Assembly (NCBI GenBank): GCA_027076245.1
Contig: JALTKC010000074.1
Coordinates: forward strand, 1-7,375
DNA length: 7,375 bases
Origin: Gammaproteobacteria bacterium
Lineage (GTDB): Bacteria; Pseudomonadota; Gammaproteobacteria; GRL18
Direction of reading: 5' to 3'
This document shows positions 1-6,363 of this stretch, piece by piece (within the stretch, counting starts at the first letter, position 1; every line of letters begins with the position of its first letter). Below the pieces are notes generated by a model. The model was given only the letters and a program-made list of their open reading frames with translations, had not been told where the DNA came from and did no database searches. The position numbers and the translations under genes were made by a program.

Positions 1-1254
1 GACCAGACTGTTGCTGTTAAAATTTTTATTAAAAAAAGACTGGAAACGCCTTGCCGTCTCAGTCAGAACCTTGTCACCAATCTGATGACCATAGTGATCA
101 TTGATGTTTTTAAAATTATCGAGATCCAGATACAGCAGATAAAAAGGCTGTTCGGAGGAATTAATCCATTCATTGATATGATTATAGAGGTAGTTTCTAT
201 TAGGCAGTCGGGTCAGGCTGTCATGATGGGCATTAAATTTCAGAATATCCCGGTTTTTTTGTTCTGATAGGTCTATATGGCGACATAAGTAATATAAAAC
301 CCCCAGGAACAGTAAATAAATACCGATATAAATAAAAAAGACATTAATAAAAGTATTATACATCTGGCTGATATCGGTTTTAACCAGTGTCCAGACCTGA
401 TATCTATTATCATAACGCAGCCCGGCGATAATTTCTGTACCCTGATAATCGATACCTTCAAGATTGTAGGTAATATTTCCAGTACGCAACTCATCCCGGG
501 TAAGATGATAATGCTCTAAAATATAATCTATGGCGCTATTATACAGCTCGGATTTTATCGGCTGACTAAGTACTTTTTCCAGTTCACTTTTTTGCAGTCC
601 GCTCTGATATAGCCGATAAAATACCCCCGGGGTTTCCTCCTTAATCAGCACATAGTTCATATTGGCGGGCAGGTTTAAATTATTAAAAAACCGGTTATCT
701 TCTATCTTTATCCCGGTTGTCATCACAGCCAGTACCTTACCTTTATTGTCTCGAATGGCATGACGCATGGGTATTAACCATTGCTTAAGTGCAGGCATAT
801 AATAGCTCCTGCCAAGCACCAGGTTGTTGCTGTTTAATGCCTGATTAAATGAAACACGGGTACTCGCATATTGTTTTAAATTGGGCACCAGAGACAGATC
901 AACATGTTTCAGATTAGAGCTGACCGCAACCAGTTTACCGTTTATATCTGCCAGCCCAAAACCTGCCAGGGCGTGATTTTTATTTAATAAGCGGTCAAAT
1001 AAAAGCGTACTGTTTTGAGGGTTTTTATAATTGTCATTTTCAATAAGGCGGCTGCCGAGAATATCCAGTAATAAATCATACTGTAATAACTGAGAGTGGA
1101 ATGCTCTTGAAATTATATCGGTATAGTATATCTGTTCTGTCTGAAAAGACATTTTCAGATCAGACCATTTTAACCAGGACATACTGAACAGCAGGACAAA
1201 GCCGCATACGGTGATCAGATAAAAAATCGTCCAGATATTCTTTTTAAATAACAT
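1..1254 (-). CDS. Membrane-anchored sensor with GGDEF domain (putative diguanylate cyclase), 3' part missing
   Basis: This is an open frame of 418 codons from an ATG at 1254 to the left edge, with no stop in the window. Residues about 7-27 are a transmembrane segment. Residues about 30-300 form a predicted periplasmic sensor region, probably Cache-like. Residues about 302-323 are a second membrane segment, so the topology is TM, periplasmic sensor, TM, cytoplasmic output. From residue 342 the start of a GGDEF domain is clear: AHHDSLTRLPNR at 342-353, then LDLDNFKNINDHYGHQIGD at 375-393, which carries the metal-binding Asp and the nucleotide-binding Asn/Asp of the family. The GG(D/E)EF loop itself lies beyond the edge, so cyclase activity and any EAL domain cannot be judged. 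No strong ribosome binding site precedes the ATG, but no other in-frame start exists before the stop upstream at 1315-1317. The gene is clearly more AT-rich than thiC. The ligand is unknown. Confidence 0.88.
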   Translation of the reverse strand, partial: MLFKKNIWTIFYLITVCGFVLLFSMSWLKWSDLKMSFQTEQIYYTDIISRAFHSQLLQYDLLLDILGSRLIENDNYKNPQNSTLLFDRLLNKNHALAGFGLADINGKLVAVSSNLKHVDLSLVPNLKQYASTRVSFNQALNSNNLVLGRSYYMPALKQWLIPMRHAIRDNKGKVLAVMTTGIKIEDNRFFNNLNLPANMNYVLIKEETPGVFYRLYQSGLQKSELEKVLSQPIKSELYNSAIDYILEHYHLTRDELRTGNITYNLEGIDYQGTEIIAGLRYDNRYQVWTLVKTDISQMYNTFINVFFIYIGIYLLFLGVLYYLCRHIDLSEQKNRDILKFNAHHDSLTRLPNRNYLYNHINEWINSSEQPFYLLYLDLDNFKNINDHYGHQIGDKVLTETARRFQSFFNKNFNSNSLV

Positions 1255-1408
1255 TTTGTTTAAAAAACTACCCGTATAAAACCCATTGGGAAGTGCTGTT
1301 ACAACACTTAATAACTATAGACGGATAAAACCAAAGTGCCATAGGGAATTACCACATGAATTAAAAAACAGAGTTCAAAATCATTTGCAGACACCTCGAT
1401 GGTTTTGC

Positions 1409-1437
1409 TTGAAATTTTAATCAAAATCCGTTACTTT
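1409..1437 (+). promoter_or_regulatory. Candidate sigma70 promoter for thiC
   Basis: TTGAAA at 1409-1414 (5 of 6 matches to the -35 consensus) is followed after 17 bp by TACTTT at 1432-1437, a weak -10 that keeps the T, A and final T. Transcription would begin near 1444, just ahead of the riboswitch, which is where a TPP leader should start. The rest of the divergent spacer between the GGDEF gene and the riboswitch (1255-1408) shows no other feature I can support. Confidence 0.35.
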
Positions 1438-1457
1438 CAAATCCTGTTTTAGGTTTT

Positions 1458-1550
1458 TCCGCCAGGGGTCCCCGCTACTTTAAGTAGCGGGGTGAGAGAT
1501 ACCCTTTGAACCTGATCCGGTTTGTACCGGCGTAGGAAGGCATTGGCTGC
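1458..1550 (+). promoter_or_regulatory. TPP riboswitch (THI element)
   Basis: The leader binds thiamine pyrophosphate and normally represses thiC when TPP is plentiful. The conserved elements appear in order. P1 is gcca 1461-1464 with tggc 1544-1547. P2 is ggggt 1465-1469 with accct 1501-1505. P3 is a nine-pair helix, 1470-1478 with 1484-1492. The pyrimidine-binding core is TGAGA at 1493-1497, followed by TACCCTTTGAACCTGATC up to 1517. The CCGG/CCGG hairpin is 1517-1530, and the pyrophosphate-side motif GCGTAGGAAG is 1530-1539. Downstream, 1558-1572 forms a five-pair hairpin (GGCAA/TTGCC). A T tract lies at 1624-1630, but no GC-rich stem directly precedes it, so the expression platform could act on transcription or translation. 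Confidence 0.95.
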
Positions 1551-1652
1551 ATAACTCGGCAAGCGTATTGCCAGAGTGTTCCGCATCTTTTGCTTCTGTT
1601 TGTATCCCCCTGCGCCCGTTCTGTTTTTTTATATATTTGAGTAAGGACCAGC

Positions 1653-3542
1653 ATGAGCGCCATTCCAGAAGATTTTATCCGCCAGACCACCCAGTTATCT
1701 GAAGAAGTTACCCAGCCGTTTTCAGGTTCAAGAAAAATCTATGTTCAGGGCAGCCGTCCGGATATCCGGGTGCCCATGCGCGAAATTATGCAGGCCGATA
1801 CCCAGACCAGTGAAGGTGTGGAGAAAAATCCTCCCATTCCTGTGTATGATACCTCCGGTATTTATACCGATCCCAATGCCGAAATTGACCTGCTCAAGGG
1901 CCTGCCGCCCCTGCGGGATAACTGGATACTGGAGCGGAACGATACAGAACAGCTATCCGGTCCCAGTTCAGAATATGGTCAGCAGCGGCAGAACGATCCC
2001 GATCTGGCTAATCTTCGATTTGAACATATCCGGGCACCGCGCAGGGCAAAAAGCGGTAAAAATGTTTCCCAGATGCACTATGCCCGTCAGGGTATTATTA
2101 CCCCGGAAATGGAATATATTGCCATTCGTGAAAACTGCAAATTACAGGAAATGCGTGCAGCCGGGCTGATGCGCCAGCATCCTCAGCACCCCGGTGAAAA
2201 CTTCGGAGCCAGTATTCCTGAGGAAGTGACGCCGGAATTTGTCCGTCAGGAAGTCGCCATGGGCCGTGCCATTATTCCGGCCAATATTAACCATCCTGAA
2301 CTGGAACCCATGATTATCGGGCGCAACTTTCTGGTTAAGGTCAATACCAATATCGGTAACTCGGCAGTGACCTCATCCATAACTGAAGAAGTCGAAAAAA
2401 TGGTCTGGTCCACCCGTTGGGGCGGCGATACTCTGATGGATCTGTCCACAGGTAAAAATATTCATGAAACCCGTGAATGGATTATCCGTAATTCACCCGT
2501 ACCCATTGGCACGGTGCCGATTTATCAGGCGCTGGAGAAGGTAAACGGCAAAGCCGAAGAACTGACCTGGGAAATTTTCCGCGATACGCTCATTGAACAG
2601 GCGGAACAGGGTGTGGATTATTTTACCATCCATGCCGGTATTCGCCTGCAGCATGTGCCTTTGACGGCTAAACGCCTGACGGGTATTGTCTCCCGGGGTG
2701 GTTCCATTATGGCCAAATGGTGTCTGGCGCACCATACCGAAAGTTTCCTGTACACCCATTTTGAAGACATCTGTGAAATCATGAAAGCCTATGATGTGTC
2801 CTTCTCACTGGGCGATGGGCTGCGTCCCGGCTCTATAGCCGATGCCAATGATGAAGCACAGCTGGGTGAATTAAGAACTCTGGGTGAACTGACCAAAATA
2901 GCCTGGAAACATGATATACAAACCATGATAGAAGGTCCCGGCCATGTGCCCATGCACATGATTAAGGAAAATATGGACATTCAGCTCGAAGCCTGTCATG
3001 AAGCCCCGTTCTATACCCTTGGGCCACTGACGACGGATATTGCTCCGGGCTATGATCATATAACCTCAGCCATTGGTGCGGCTCAGATAGGCTGGTATGG
3101 TACCGCCATGCTCTGCTACGTCACCCCAAAAGAACATCTGGGACTGCCAAATAAGGAAGATGTCCGCGACGGTATTATCACCTATAAACTGGCTGCCCAT
3201 GCAGCTGATCTGGCCAAAGGCATCCCCGGTGCCCAGGTGCGTGACAATGCCATGTCCAAGGCCCGCTTTGAATTCCGCTGGGAAGATCAGTTTAACCTGG
3301 GACTGGATCCTGAACGGGCTCGCGAGTACCACGATGAAACCATGCCCAAACAGGCCCATAAAGTCGCCCACTTCTGCTCCATGTGCGGCCCTAACTTCTG
3401 TTCCATGAAAATCACCCAGGACGTACGGGATTACGCCGTCAAACAGGGGATTGCTGATATTAAGGTAGCCATAGAAGAAGGTATGGCCGAAAAATCCGCC
3501 CAGTTTAAGGAAATCGGCAGCGAAATCTATACTAAATCATGA
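1653..3542 (+). CDS. thiC: Phosphomethylpyrimidine synthase ThiC
   Basis: ThiC is a non-canonical radical SAM enzyme that rearranges 5-aminoimidazole ribotide into hydroxymethylpyrimidine phosphate, the pyrimidine half of thiamine, in the cytoplasm. The 629-residue product is close to the E. coli length (631). The N-terminal ThiC-associated region is followed by the catalytic barrel, with the conserved GPGHVPMH stretch (His431) and the DIAPGYDHITSAIG stretch (His469), the likely mononuclear metal ligands. The C-terminal cluster motif CxxCx4C is intact (Cys575, Cys578, Cys583) and binds the 4Fe-4S cluster. The ATG at 1653 is preceded by TAAGGA at 1642-1647 at good spacing. The TPP riboswitch upstream gives feedback control. 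No other thiamine gene follows: the next gene downstream is unrelated and has its own promoter. There is no obvious terminator hairpin after the TGA. Confidence 0.98.
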   Translation: MSAIPEDFIRQTTQLSEEVTQPFSGSRKIYVQGSRPDIRVPMREIMQADTQTSEGVEKNPPIPVYDTSGIYTDPNAEIDLLKGLPPLRDNWILERNDTEQLSGPSSEYGQQRQNDPDLANLRFEHIRAPRRAKSGKNVSQMHYARQGIITPEMEYIAIRENCKLQEMRAAGLMRQHPQHPGENFGASIPEEVTPEFVRQEVAMGRAIIPANINHPELEPMIIGRNFLVKVNTNIGNSAVTSSITEEVEKMVWSTRWGGDTLMDLSTGKNIHETREWIIRNSPVPIGTVPIYQALEKVNGKAEELTWEIFRDTLIEQAEQGVDYFTIHAGIRLQHVPLTAKRLTGIVSRGGSIMAKWCLAHHTESFLYTHFEDICEIMKAYDVSFSLGDGLRPGSIADANDEAQLGELRTLGELTKIAWKHDIQTMIEGPGHVPMHMIKENMDIQLEACHEAPFYTLGPLTTDIAPGYDHITSAIGAAQIGWYGTAMLCYVTPKEHLGLPNKEDVRDGIITYKLAAHAADLAKGIPGAQVRDNAMSKARFEFRWEDQFNLGLDPERAREYHDETMPKQAHKVAHFCSMCGPNFCSMKITQDVRDYAVKQGIADIKVAIEEGMAEKSAQFKEIGSEIYTKS

Positions 3543-3550
3543 CTTAAAGA

Positions 3551-3581
3551 TAGCGTTCAGCGCTGAGCGTTCAGCGTTCAG
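3551..3581 (-). repeat. Short heptamer array A (about 4 units, inverted orientation)
   Basis: Read on the minus strand this is GCTGAAC-type heptamers: two GCTGAAC (the first lacking its leading G), one variant GCTCAGC, one GCTGAAC, then GCTA. It lies nine bases after the thiC stop and is inverted relative to the long array downstream. The variant unit creates a ten-base palindrome, TCAGCGCTGA, at 3557-3566. The array begins on the plus strand with TAG (3551-3553), which is not in the thiC frame. Confidence 0.8.
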
Positions 3582-3640
3582 AAAGAGCCAGAGCAAAAGA
3601 GTTTGCCTCCAGGTTTATACAAAATATTTAAAAATTTTAC

Positions 3641-3668
3641 TTGACTGAAGAAAAAGCGATTTTACAAT
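3641..3668 (+). promoter_or_regulatory. Sigma70-type promoter for the DUF2333 gene
   Basis: TTGACT at 3641-3646 and TACAAT at 3663-3668 each match the consensus at 5 of 6 positions and are 16 bp apart. The predicted start of transcription, near 3675, falls in the first units of the heptamer array, so the array would be copied into the leader. This is the best promoter by eye in the window. Confidence 0.6.
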
Positions 3669-3672
3669 TTTT

Positions 3673-3791
3673 GCTGAATGCTGAATGCTGAATGCTGAAT
3701 GCTGAATGCTGAATGCTGAATGCTGAATGCTGAATGCTGAATGCTGAATGCTGAACGCTGAACGCTGAACGCTGAACGCTGAACGCTGAAC
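3673..3791 (+). repeat. Heptamer tandem array B: 11 x GCTGAAT then 6 x GCTGAAC
   Basis: Seventeen exact 7-bp units without interruption (119 bp). The first eleven (3673-3749) are GCTGAAT and the last six (3750-3791) are GCTGAAC, with a clean switch between blocks. The last unit directly joins the ribosome binding site AGGA (3792-3795) of the gene that starts at 3803. Two minus-strand reading frames across the array give low-complexity FSIQHSA-type peptides, which are an artefact of the repeat. There are no spacers, so this is not a CRISPR array. Confidence 0.97.
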
Positions 3792-3802
3792 AGGATATCC
3801 CT

Positions 3803-4894
3803 ATGCTTAATCTGTTTTTCGACATCTACGACTCCATCCAGCAATTTTTTCTCCGTCTGATTAAGCTCTACCATATTCAAACTCTAAAGGAAAAAGGCAT
3901 TATCTGGTCCATTGGTCTGCTGATCAGTACCGCATTAGTGGTCTGGCTGGTGCTGGCCTTTTTATGGAGCCGGGAGCCGGATTTACTTGATGTCAATGCC
4001 GCAACCGATCAACTGATTGAACAGATTAATGCTGAACAGGGCACCGATTTTAAAAAAGTTGTCGGGGCAACCACCACTGCAACGATAATTAATATTACTC
4101 GAACACTTCTGGATAAACCCGGCGGCTACCTGAGTAACGATATTACCCCGCCGGGGATCTTTCTGGATAATATGCCCAACTGGGAATATGGTGTACTGGT
4201 GCAGGTCCGCGATGTAACTAGGGTATTGCGTAATGATTTCGGTATGGCTCAGTCCACCTCCAGAGAAGATAAAGCCCTGTCCATGGCTGAACCGGCCTTT
4301 AATAATGATTCAACCAAATGGCTCTGGCCGGCCGCAGAAAGTAAATACCGGGAAGGGATCAATTATTTAATGGATTATCTGGCCCGCCTGCTGGACAGAA
4401 AACAGCAGCAGGCTCAGTTTTTTGCCCGGGCGGATAACCTGGTGGACTGGCTGCAGGTGGTGGAAAAGCGTCTGGGCAGTTTGTCCCAGCGCTTAAGTGC
4501 CAGTGTTGGTCAGGAACGTATTAATACCAATCTGGCCGGTGAGACTCAGGCCCAGCAGGCGACTTATGAGCCTGAAAAACTGATGGTTAAAACCCCGTGG
4601 ACTAAAATTGATGATGTCTTTTATGAAGCCCGCGGTACTAGCTGGGCCCTGGTCAATCTACTGCATGCCATAGAATATGACTTTCAGGGAGTACTGAAAA
4701 AGAAAAACGCTCTGGTCAGCCTGCGCCAGATCATTCGTGAACTGGAATCCACCCAGGAGCCGATATTCAGCCCTATAATTCTTAACGGTAGCGGCTTCGG
4801 CATGACCGCCAACCACTCCCTGGTTATGGCATCCTATATCTCCCGCGCCAACGCCGCCATTATAGATCTGAAACGCCTGCTGCAGGACGGCTAA
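3803..4894 (+). CDS. DUF2333 family inner-membrane protein
   Basis: The 363-residue product matches what I know of the DUF2333 family of uncharacterised gammaproteobacterial proteins, notably the conserved block YLSNDITPPGIFLDNMPNWE (109-128) running into YGVLVQVRD and the later FNNDSTKWLWPAAESKYREG block. Residues 1-32 are a cytoplasmic-looking, partly amphipathic start, 33-55 are a single membrane segment, and the remaining roughly 300 residues are predicted to face the periplasm. The region about 185-235 is rich in helix with coiled-coil character, and 285-363 is also helical. No catalytic motif is recognisable and the function of the family is not known. The ATG at 3803 has AGGA seven bases upstream, directly after heptamer array B. 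Its own promoter (3641-3668) separates it from thiC, so its position next to thiC need not mean a thiamine role. Confidence 0.85.
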   Translation: MLNLFFDIYDSIQQFFLRLIKLYHIQTLKEKGIIWSIGLLISTALVVWLVLAFLWSREPDLLDVNAATDQLIEQINAEQGTDFKKVVGATTTATIINITRTLLDKPGGYLSNDITPPGIFLDNMPNWEYGVLVQVRDVTRVLRNDFGMAQSTSREDKALSMAEPAFNNDSTKWLWPAAESKYREGINYLMDYLARLLDRKQQQAQFFARADNLVDWLQVVEKRLGSLSQRLSASVGQERINTNLAGETQAQQATYEPEKLMVKTPWTKIDDVFYEARGTSWALVNLLHAIEYDFQGVLKKKNALVSLRQIIRELESTQEPIFSPIILNGSGFGMTANHSLVMASYISRANAAIIDLKRLLQDG

Positions 4895-4934
4895 AAAAAT
4901 ATTACCCAAAAAGAAAAGCAAAACTATACTATTT

Positions 4935-5004
4935 GCTGAACGCTGAACGCTGAACGCTGAACGCTGAACGCTGAACGCTGAACGCTGAACGCTGAACGCT
5001 GAAC
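4935..5004 (+). repeat. Heptamer tandem array C: 10 x GCTGAAC
   Basis: Ten identical 7-bp units (70 bp) occupy most of the gap between the DUF2333 stop (4892-4894) and the stop of the convergent minus-strand gene. The eleventh unit is cut to GCTAAT: its CTA at 5006-5008 is the TAG stop codon of that gene on the minus strand. No terminator-like hairpin is visible between the two convergent genes. Confidence 0.97.
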
Positions 5005-5005
5005 G

Positions 5006-5497
5006 CTAATAAAACGTAGAAATACTCTCACTCCACCCAGACTCATCAAACAATACCTGATACAGTTTTTCATCCCACTTATGTCCCCACGGCCCGGTTT
5101 TCATTAAATGCTTGCTATAGCCCCGCTGTACGCCGGGAGGAATAAAACCAAAGGGAATACCATTAATTAAGACCGCAACCGAGCGGCCATCATAACTCCA
5201 TTTAAATTCAAAAATATCCGACTGCAACGGCGTGAATTCAGCATGTGGATGGGCATAACTGGCCACAGCAGGAGGTGAAGAGGTTCGGTACTTACGAATT
5301 TCAGATTCCTGTGGTGCGGCAATCCGGTTGTAAATCCAGCAGTCAGCTGTAACAACTGGGCTGTCAGGATTCGTGACATATAGCCAGGCAGAATGACCAT
5401 TGTCATCAAAACGCGCCTGTTTGTTTGATACAGGATGTGTCTCAAACAGTAAAGTGGTTTTTTCCATAGTGGACATTGGCTTTACCTGCGCATTCAT
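5006..5497 (-). CDS. Conserved-looking hypothetical protein overlapping moaC
   Basis: A 163-residue soluble protein that I do not recognise. It has no signal peptide or membrane segment. Visible features are a run of aromatic and charged residues (ARFDDNGHSAWLYV, 28-41), DCWIYNRIAAP (52-62), a Pro-rich turn (75-77), FEFKWSYDGRSVAVLINGIPFGF (96-118), and GPWGHKWDE (135-143). The alternating hydrophobic pattern with Gly/Asn turns suggests a mainly beta fold. Its ATG at 5497 overlaps the moaC TGA as ATGA, with GAAGA just upstream, so the two are probably translationally coupled. ATGs at residues 8 and 11 are also possible starts, and the more conserved-looking protein begins at residue 11. The TAG stop touches heptamer array C. 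Coupling to moaC suggests, but does not show, a link to molybdenum cofactor. Confidence 0.75.
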   Translation of the reverse strand: MNAQVKPMSTMEKTTLLFETHPVSNKQARFDDNGHSAWLYVTNPDSPVVTADCWIYNRIAAPQESEIRKYRTSSPPAVASYAHPHAEFTPLQSDIFEFKWSYDGRSVAVLINGIPFGFIPPGVQRGYSKHLMKTGPWGHKWDEKLYQVLFDESGWSESISTFY

Positions 5498-5973
5498 TCT
5501 TCACTGACCCAATGGCCAGATTTTCCACCTGCTTTTTCCAGCAGACGGACATTGCCCATAACCATGCCCCGATCCACGGCCTTGCACATATCATAAATGG
5601 TTAACAGGGCAATCTGAGTAGCGGTAAGAGCCTCCATTTCAACTCCGGTTTTACCGTCGGTTTCCACAGTACAGGTACAAACGACCTTATGCTCGTCTTC
5701 TATAACGTCCAGTTCCAGATCCACATGGGTTAAAGCCAGCGGATGGCATAAAGGAATTAAACTGGCCGTTTGTTTAGCCGCCATAATGCCGGCAATACGG
5801 GCAATGCCCAGTACATCCCCTTTTTTATGGTTACCCTGCACAATTAAGGCCAGTGTTTCCGGTTTCATGGTGATATCACCGGTTGTAACCGCTCGGCGAT
5901 GGGTAATGTCCTTAGCTCCGACATCCACCATATGGGCTTCGCCCTTATTATTAAAATGTGTTAGTTGGCTCAT
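5494..5973 (-). CDS. moaC: Cyclic pyranopterin monophosphate synthase MoaC
   Basis: MoaC converts 3',8-cyclo-7,8-dihydro-GTP, the MoaA product, into cyclic pyranopterin monophosphate in the first stage of molybdenum cofactor synthesis. The 159-residue protein matches the family throughout: HMVDVGAKDITHRRA (14-28), KGDVLGIARIAGIMAAKQT (51-69), LIPLCHPL (72-79), and ALTATQIALLTIYDMCKAVD (115-134). The active-site residues Lys51, His77, Asp128 and Lys131 are present and fall at the same numbers as in E. coli MoaC. Only a weak ribosome binding site precedes the ATG at 5973. It is divergent from moaD-moaE across a 373-bp spacer that would give it a long leader with strong inverted repeats. moaA is not adjacent. 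The next gene overlaps its stop codon. Confidence 0.97.
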   Translation of the reverse strand: MSQLTHFNNKGEAHMVDVGAKDITHRRAVTTGDITMKPETLALIVQGNHKKGDVLGIARIAGIMAAKQTASLIPLCHPLALTHVDLELDVIEDEHKVVCTCTVETDGKTGVEMEALTATQIALLTIYDMCKAVDRGMVMGNVRLLEKAGGKSGHWVSEE

Positions 5974-6008
5974 GTTTTAATGTGTTGTTTTATTATTTGT
6001 TATAATTT

Positions 6009-6074
6009 ATATACCCTGAAAGTTAGCAAAATATTCGTCATATTTTAGTTATCATTTTGCTTTATAGGGTATAC
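6009..6074 (-). promoter_or_regulatory. Nested inverted repeat upstream of moaC (candidate leader structure or operator)
   Basis: The outer arms are TATACCCT (6010-6017) and AGGGTATA (6066-6073), eight perfect pairs, plus one G.U pair if read as minus-strand RNA (6009/6074). Inside, AGCAAAAT (6024-6031) and ATTTTGCT (6054-6061) give eight perfect pairs, again extended by a G.U only on the minus strand. A third pairing, AAAATAT (6028-6034) with ATATTTT (6040-6046), overlaps the second and cannot form with it. The element ends 36 bases before the moaC start codon. AT-rich DNA makes some of this expected by chance. Confidence 0.45.
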
Positions 6075-6145
6075 TTATTTCGGTATATTACTATAAGATT
6101 ATACAAAAGTGACTAAGGATTATCCCTTTTTTACTTAACTTTTTG

Positions 6146-6300
6146 GGTAACTACACAGCGTACTCATCTTTTGCACCACTCTTGTAGGTAAGAGATGCGT
6201 TATTTTCGTACTCAAATGGTCACGTATTAATATACGCTCACATTTTCCGTGCGAAAATGCCTTGAACTGGCACAAAATCTAAACACGCTGAGTAGTTACC
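6146..6300 (-). promoter_or_regulatory. Candidate structured moaC leader RNA (33-position closing stem with internal hairpins)
   Basis: The outer 16 bp are inverted repeats with one mismatch (6146-6161 and 6285-6300). Read as minus-strand RNA the stem continues inward to 6178/6268: 33 positions, of which 25 are Watson-Crick pairs, five are G.U, one is U.U (6291/6155), and two are a tandem G.A/A.G (6279-6278 with 6167-6168). The loop holds three hairpins: 6241-6259 (CATTTTC/GAAAATG), 6223-6236 (CGTAT/ATACG) and 6179-6194 (CTCTT/AAGAG). The last abuts the stem. The moaC start is 172 bases further on. It does not match the known Moco riboswitch as I remember it. An old palindromic mobile element is the main alternative, although I see no target-site duplication. 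Confidence 0.5.
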
Positions 6301-6334
6301 GTCGTTACCAGGTTAGTTACATTTAGATGAGGTC

Positions 6335-6363
6335 ATTGTAAGTATTGTGGGTATAACCGTTAA
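6335..6363 (-). promoter_or_regulatory. Candidate sigma70 promoter for moaC reading through the structured region
   Basis: On the minus strand, TTAACG (6358-6363; 4 of 6) and TACAAT (6335-6340; 5 of 6) are 17 bp apart. Transcription would start near 6327 and give a leader of about 350 nt containing both inverted-repeat elements. It would overlap the moaD start. A perfect TATAAT on the minus strand at 6098-6103 lacks a good -35 box but could give a shorter moaC transcript without the larger element. Confidence 0.3.

Larger units (their letters stand above)
5974..6346. other. Divergent moaC/moaD spacer, 373 bp without a gene
   Basis: No credible coding frame is present on either strand. The moaC-proximal half is very AT-rich and contains the nested inverted repeat at 6009-6074 and several TATAAT-like boxes. 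The moaD-proximal half holds the large imperfect inverted repeat at 6146-6300. I found no convincing plus-strand promoter for moaD; the nearest is TACATT at 6318-6323 with a poor -35 box. Confidence 0.8.

Noticed and set aside
1475..1690. Minus-strand reading frame over the riboswitch
   Set aside because: It overlaps the TPP aptamer and the start of thiC, and its product has no recognisable features.
1741..3408. Several open frames in other registers across thiC
   Set aside because: They are shadows of a strongly conserved, complete ThiC frame.
3673..3791. Array B as a CRISPR array
   Set aside because: The units are seven bases and contiguous, there are no spacers, and no cas genes are present.
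3637..3880. Two minus-strand reading frames giving repeated FSIQHSA/FSVQRSA peptides
   Set aside because: They are translations of the heptamer array. A 7-bp unit read in triplets gives a 21-base, seven-residue period automatically, and there is no ribosome binding site or non-repeat domain.
4030..4039. GCTGAACAGG inside the DUF2333 coding region, identical to the end of array B plus its ribosome binding site
   Set aside because: A single ten-base match in frame (Ala-Glu-Gln-Gly) within normal coding sequence is likely to be chance.
5985..6013. TTGTTT-17-TATATA as a plus-strand promoter
   Set aside because: It lies in very AT-rich DNA where such matches are common, the -35 box is poor, and it is about 330 bases from moaD.
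6115..6131. AAGG/CCTT hairpin with a following T run on the plus strand
   Set aside because: The stem has only four pairs and no plus-strand gene ends upstream of it.
6146..6300. The large inverted repeat as an intrinsic terminator
   Set aside because: Neither side is followed by a T tract in the direction of transcription, and the loop region is far too long.
6146..6300. The large inverted repeat as a MITE
   Set aside because: Not excluded, but there is no target-site duplication and no second copy in the window. The one-sided G.U pattern fits RNA selection better, so I kept the leader RNA as the first hypothesis.
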